Assembly: GCF_000379525.1 (NCBI RefSeq)
Contig: NZ_KB902397.1
Span: forward strand, 44,346-108,345
Origin: Lamprocystis purpurea DSM 4197
GTDB lineage: Bacteria; Pseudomonadota; Gammaproteobacteria; Chromatiales; Chromatiaceae
Length of the DNA stretch: 64,000 nucleotides
Reading direction: 5' to 3'
Shown: positions 62,323 to 64,000 of the stretch, one piece after another
Layout: the number at the start of each line of letters is the position of its first letter
How positions within the stretch are numbered: the first letter of the stretch is position 1
Made by a program: the position numbers and the translations under genes
The notes under the pieces: generated by a model
Database searches by the model: none
The model's input: only the letters and a program-made list of their open reading frames with translations
Told to the model about the DNA's origin: nothing

Positions 62323-62694
62323 ATGCAGTTGCTTGAGGCCCTGACCCTGATTCTGTCCTGCCAACTCGCCGGAGAAGTGCTGGTATTGGTCTCCGGACTG
62401 CCCGTCCCGGGACCCGTGCTGGGCATGTTGCTGCTGCTCGCCTGGCTGGGGCTGCGCGGCGGTGTTTCCGAGCGCGTCGCACAGACCGCGGACACCCTGC
62501 TCGGCCACCTCTCGCTGTTGTTCGTTCCGGCCGGGGTCGGGGTCCTGGTTCACTGGGAACGGGTGCGCGACCAATGGCCGGCCATCGCCGCCGCCCTGGT
62601 CCTCGGCACACTCATCACGCTCGCGGTGACCGCGCTCACCATGGCGGGCGTGCAGCGTCTGCTGGCCTGGCGCCGCGGCGGCCGCCATGAATGA
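62323..62694 (+). CDS. CidA/LrgA family membrane protein
   Basis: A 123-residue protein with four membrane helices. The holin-like family pattern is clear: LTLILSCQLAGEVLVLVSGLPVPGPVLGMLLLL at the start, then LLGHLSLLFVPAGVGVLVHW with the conserved LxFVPAGVGV. CidA/LrgA pairs with CidB/LrgB; in various bacteria they affect murein hydrolase activity, or the transport of pyruvate or glycolate. ATG 62323 has TTGGAG upstream. It overlaps the next gene by eight bases, a normal operon. Confidence 0.92.
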   Translation: MQLLEALTLILSCQLAGEVLVLVSGLPVPGPVLGMLLLLAWLGLRGGVSERVAQTADTLLGHLSLLFVPAGVGVLVHWERVRDQWPAIAAALVLGTLITLAVTALTMAGVQRLLAWRRGGRHE

Positions 62695-63418
62695 CGCCCC
62701 CTTGACCCAGATCTGGGTCTACCTGGCCGCCTCGCCGCTGCTGTGGCTGACCGCCACCCTGGTCTGCTACCTGATCGCACTCAAGATCTACCGGCTGGGC
62801 CGGGACAATGCCCTGCTCAACCCGGTGGCCATCGCCATCGGCCTGCTGATAGCGCTACTCCAACTCACCGGGACGCCTTACCAGACCTATTTCGACGGTG
62901 CCCAGTTCGTGCACTTTCTGCTCGGACCGGCGACCGTGGCACTCGCCATCCCGCTCTATCGCCAGCGCGAGCGGCTCAAGACCCTGGCCCTGCCCATCCT
63001 GGCGGCCCTGCTGGCCGGGGTGACCACCGCCGGATTGAGCGCGGTCGCACTCGGCAGGCTCTTCGGCGCGGATACCAAGACGCTGATCTCACTGGCCCCC
63101 AAGTCAGTCACGGCGCCGGTGGCGATGGGCATCAGCGAAAAGCTCGGCGGACTGCCGTCACTCACGGCCGTGCTGGTCATCAGCACCGGCATCGTCGGCG
63201 CCGTACTCGGCACCGGGCTCTTGCGGCTGCTGCGGCTGCGCGATGACGCGGTCAAGGGCTTCGCCCTGGGTCTGACGTCCCACGGCATCGGCACCGCCCG
63301 CGCCTTTCAGGTCAGCCCGGTCATGGGCGCCTTCGCCGGTCTGGCGATGGCACTGTCGGCCTTTGTCACCGCGCTGTTGCTGCCGCCGTTGCTGCGGTGG
63401 ATCGGGGTCGTGGATTAA
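62687..63418 (+). CDS. CidB/LrgB family membrane protein
   Basis: A 243-residue inner-membrane protein with about seven helices and the LrgB signatures: LLGPATVALAIPLYRQRERLK, SLAPKSVTAPVAMGISEKLGGLPSLTAVLVISTGIVGAVLG, and GFALGLTSHGIGTARAFQVSPVMGAFAGLAMALSAF near the end. It is the partner of the preceding CidA-like protein. No LysR-type regulator (as CidR) is adjacent, so regulation is unknown. Confidence 0.95.
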   Translation: MNDAPLTQIWVYLAASPLLWLTATLVCYLIALKIYRLGRDNALLNPVAIAIGLLIALLQLTGTPYQTYFDGAQFVHFLLGPATVALAIPLYRQRERLKTLALPILAALLAGVTTAGLSAVALGRLFGADTKTLISLAPKSVTAPVAMGISEKLGGLPSLTAVLVISTGIVGAVLGTGLLRLLRLRDDAVKGFALGLTSHGIGTARAFQVSPVMGAFAGLAMALSAFVTALLLPPLLRWIGVVD

Positions 63419-63502
63419 AGTGATTTGACAGAAATCGCCTAAGATCGAACACTCAGCAGAACCGGTCCAGTGGGACCATCCAGATCCAAGGAGAATCGCA
63501 CC

Positions 63503-63832
63503 ATGCGCCTGTCCCTGTTCGCAGTGCCCGCCCTTACCGGATTGCTCGCCCTGCCCGCCTGGGCCGCCAATCCGAGCTTCCCATGCAGCAAGGCATCCCA
63601 CGAAGTCGAGGGGCTGATCTGCAAAGACGCCGAACTGGCCGCCCTGGACCACAGCCTGGCCAACCTCTACAGCGTCGTCCTGAAACACACCCCGGCCAAC
63701 GAGCAGAAATTGCTCAAGGCCGAGCAGCGCGGCTGGATCAAGGGCCGCAACGATTGCTGGAAGTCGAGTGACCAGCGGGGGTGCGTCAAGGCATCCTATG
63801 AGGAACGCATCCGCGAACTGAAGGACCGCTGA
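63503..63832 (+). CDS. Exported LprI/DUF1311 family protein
   Basis: A 109-residue protein. Signal peptide MRLSLFAVPALTGLLALPAWA, then the DUF1311 (LprI N-terminal) domain: PSFPCSKASHEVEGLICKDAELAALDHSLANLYSVVLKH and QRGWIKGRNDCWKSSDQRGCVKASYEERIRELK, with four cysteines (PCSK, LICKD, DCWKS, GCVKA) set to make two disulfides. LprI in Mycobacterium inhibits lysozyme; for this family in general the role is unproven. The AAGGAG before ATG 63503 supports the start. Confidence 0.92.
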   Translation: MRLSLFAVPALTGLLALPAWAANPSFPCSKASHEVEGLICKDAELAALDHSLANLYSVVLKHTPANEQKLLKAEQRGWIKGRNDCWKSSDQRGCVKASYEERIRELKDR

Positions 63833-63889
63833 GGAACCGTTCACTATCGCCTTCGCACCTGATATCCAGACATGGCCTCGGGGTAGGGG

Positions 63890-64000
63890 CAGTAATTCCA
63901 AATTTGGGCGGCATCGCGCGATCCCTGGTGGATGCGGCGCGCGCGACCGCCGTGCCGGGCCCCTGACACCGAGCGGCGCGCCTTATCCACCCTACAGCGG
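63890..64000 (-). mobile_element. MITE-like element, copy 6 (inverted, cut by window end)
   Basis: Begins CAGTAATTCCAAATTTGGG and reads as the reverse complement of copies 1-5 as far as TATCCACCCTACAG. The far end is outside the window. Its left flank is GGGTAGGGG. Confidence 0.85.

Overview
The window is GC-rich, densely coded DNA from a gammaproteobacterium. The order rpsB-tsf-pyrH-frr-uppS-cdsA-dxr-rseP-bamA-skp-lpxD-fabZ-lpxA-lpxB, with map-glnD-dapC running the other way from rpsB, is a classic gammaproteobacterial backbone and implies an LPS-bearing outer membrane. A Chromatiales-type (purple sulfur bacterium) host is plausible from the NorD/CbbO-like protein, the mix of gene families and the many small intergenic repeats. 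That assignment is inference; nothing in the window fixes the genus. No rRNA, tRNA or CRISPR array was seen.

Layout. 0.3-4.4 kb (minus strand): ppc, then an envelope group of an atypical DsbB, a 51-residue two-helix membrane protein and a PsiE-like protein. 4.4-6.4 kb: a 669-residue alpha-helical repeat protein of unknown role. 6.7-8.2 kb: a Lon-N-domain protein, an IscA-like protein and SufE. 8.5-14.5 kb: three overlapping genes for exported proteins (a beta-propeller protein plus two paralogues with an RsiV/DUF3298-like C-terminus). 14.75-18.7 kb: a small exported protein and two tandem LruC-domain proteins, closed by a good terminator. 18.8-20.4 kb: FKBP-type isomerase and an OmpA-family lipoprotein. 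20.8-23.0 kb: a small ORF, DUF1295 membrane enzyme, DUF6134-like protein and lipocalin, probably a lipid-related operon. 23.7-27.2 kb: cydDC. 27.2-30.9 kb: an accessory patch with a broken nuclease/transposase, a tyrosine-recombinase tail, an SRPBCC protein, a lipoprotein and a CX3C-CX3C exported protein.

31.2-49.2 kb (minus strand) is core: murI, a VWA protein, xthA, then the lipid A/outer-membrane/isoprenoid/translation superoperon. 49.5-58.7 kb (plus strand): map, glnD, an exported protein, a VOC protein, dapC, dapD, an ArsC/YffB-like protein and dapE, giving three steps of succinylase-branch lysine/diaminopimelate synthesis. 58.8-63.8 kb: a GNAT-type protein, a five-bladed-propeller-like glycan protein, an orphan antitoxin-like ORF, a CidA/CidB pair and an LprI-like exported protein.

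The strongest non-genic signal is a 206-bp MITE-like element. Six copies are seen (two cut by the window ends, one left-truncated). It has 19-bp terminal inverted repeats, and the three complete copies are each flanked by a different 9-bp target duplication, which directly shows transposition. At least four other palindromic repeat families occupy most of the remaining intergenic gaps. The best candidates for an undescribed gene system are the three-gene exported cassette at 8.5-14.5 kb and the adjacent LruC cassette.
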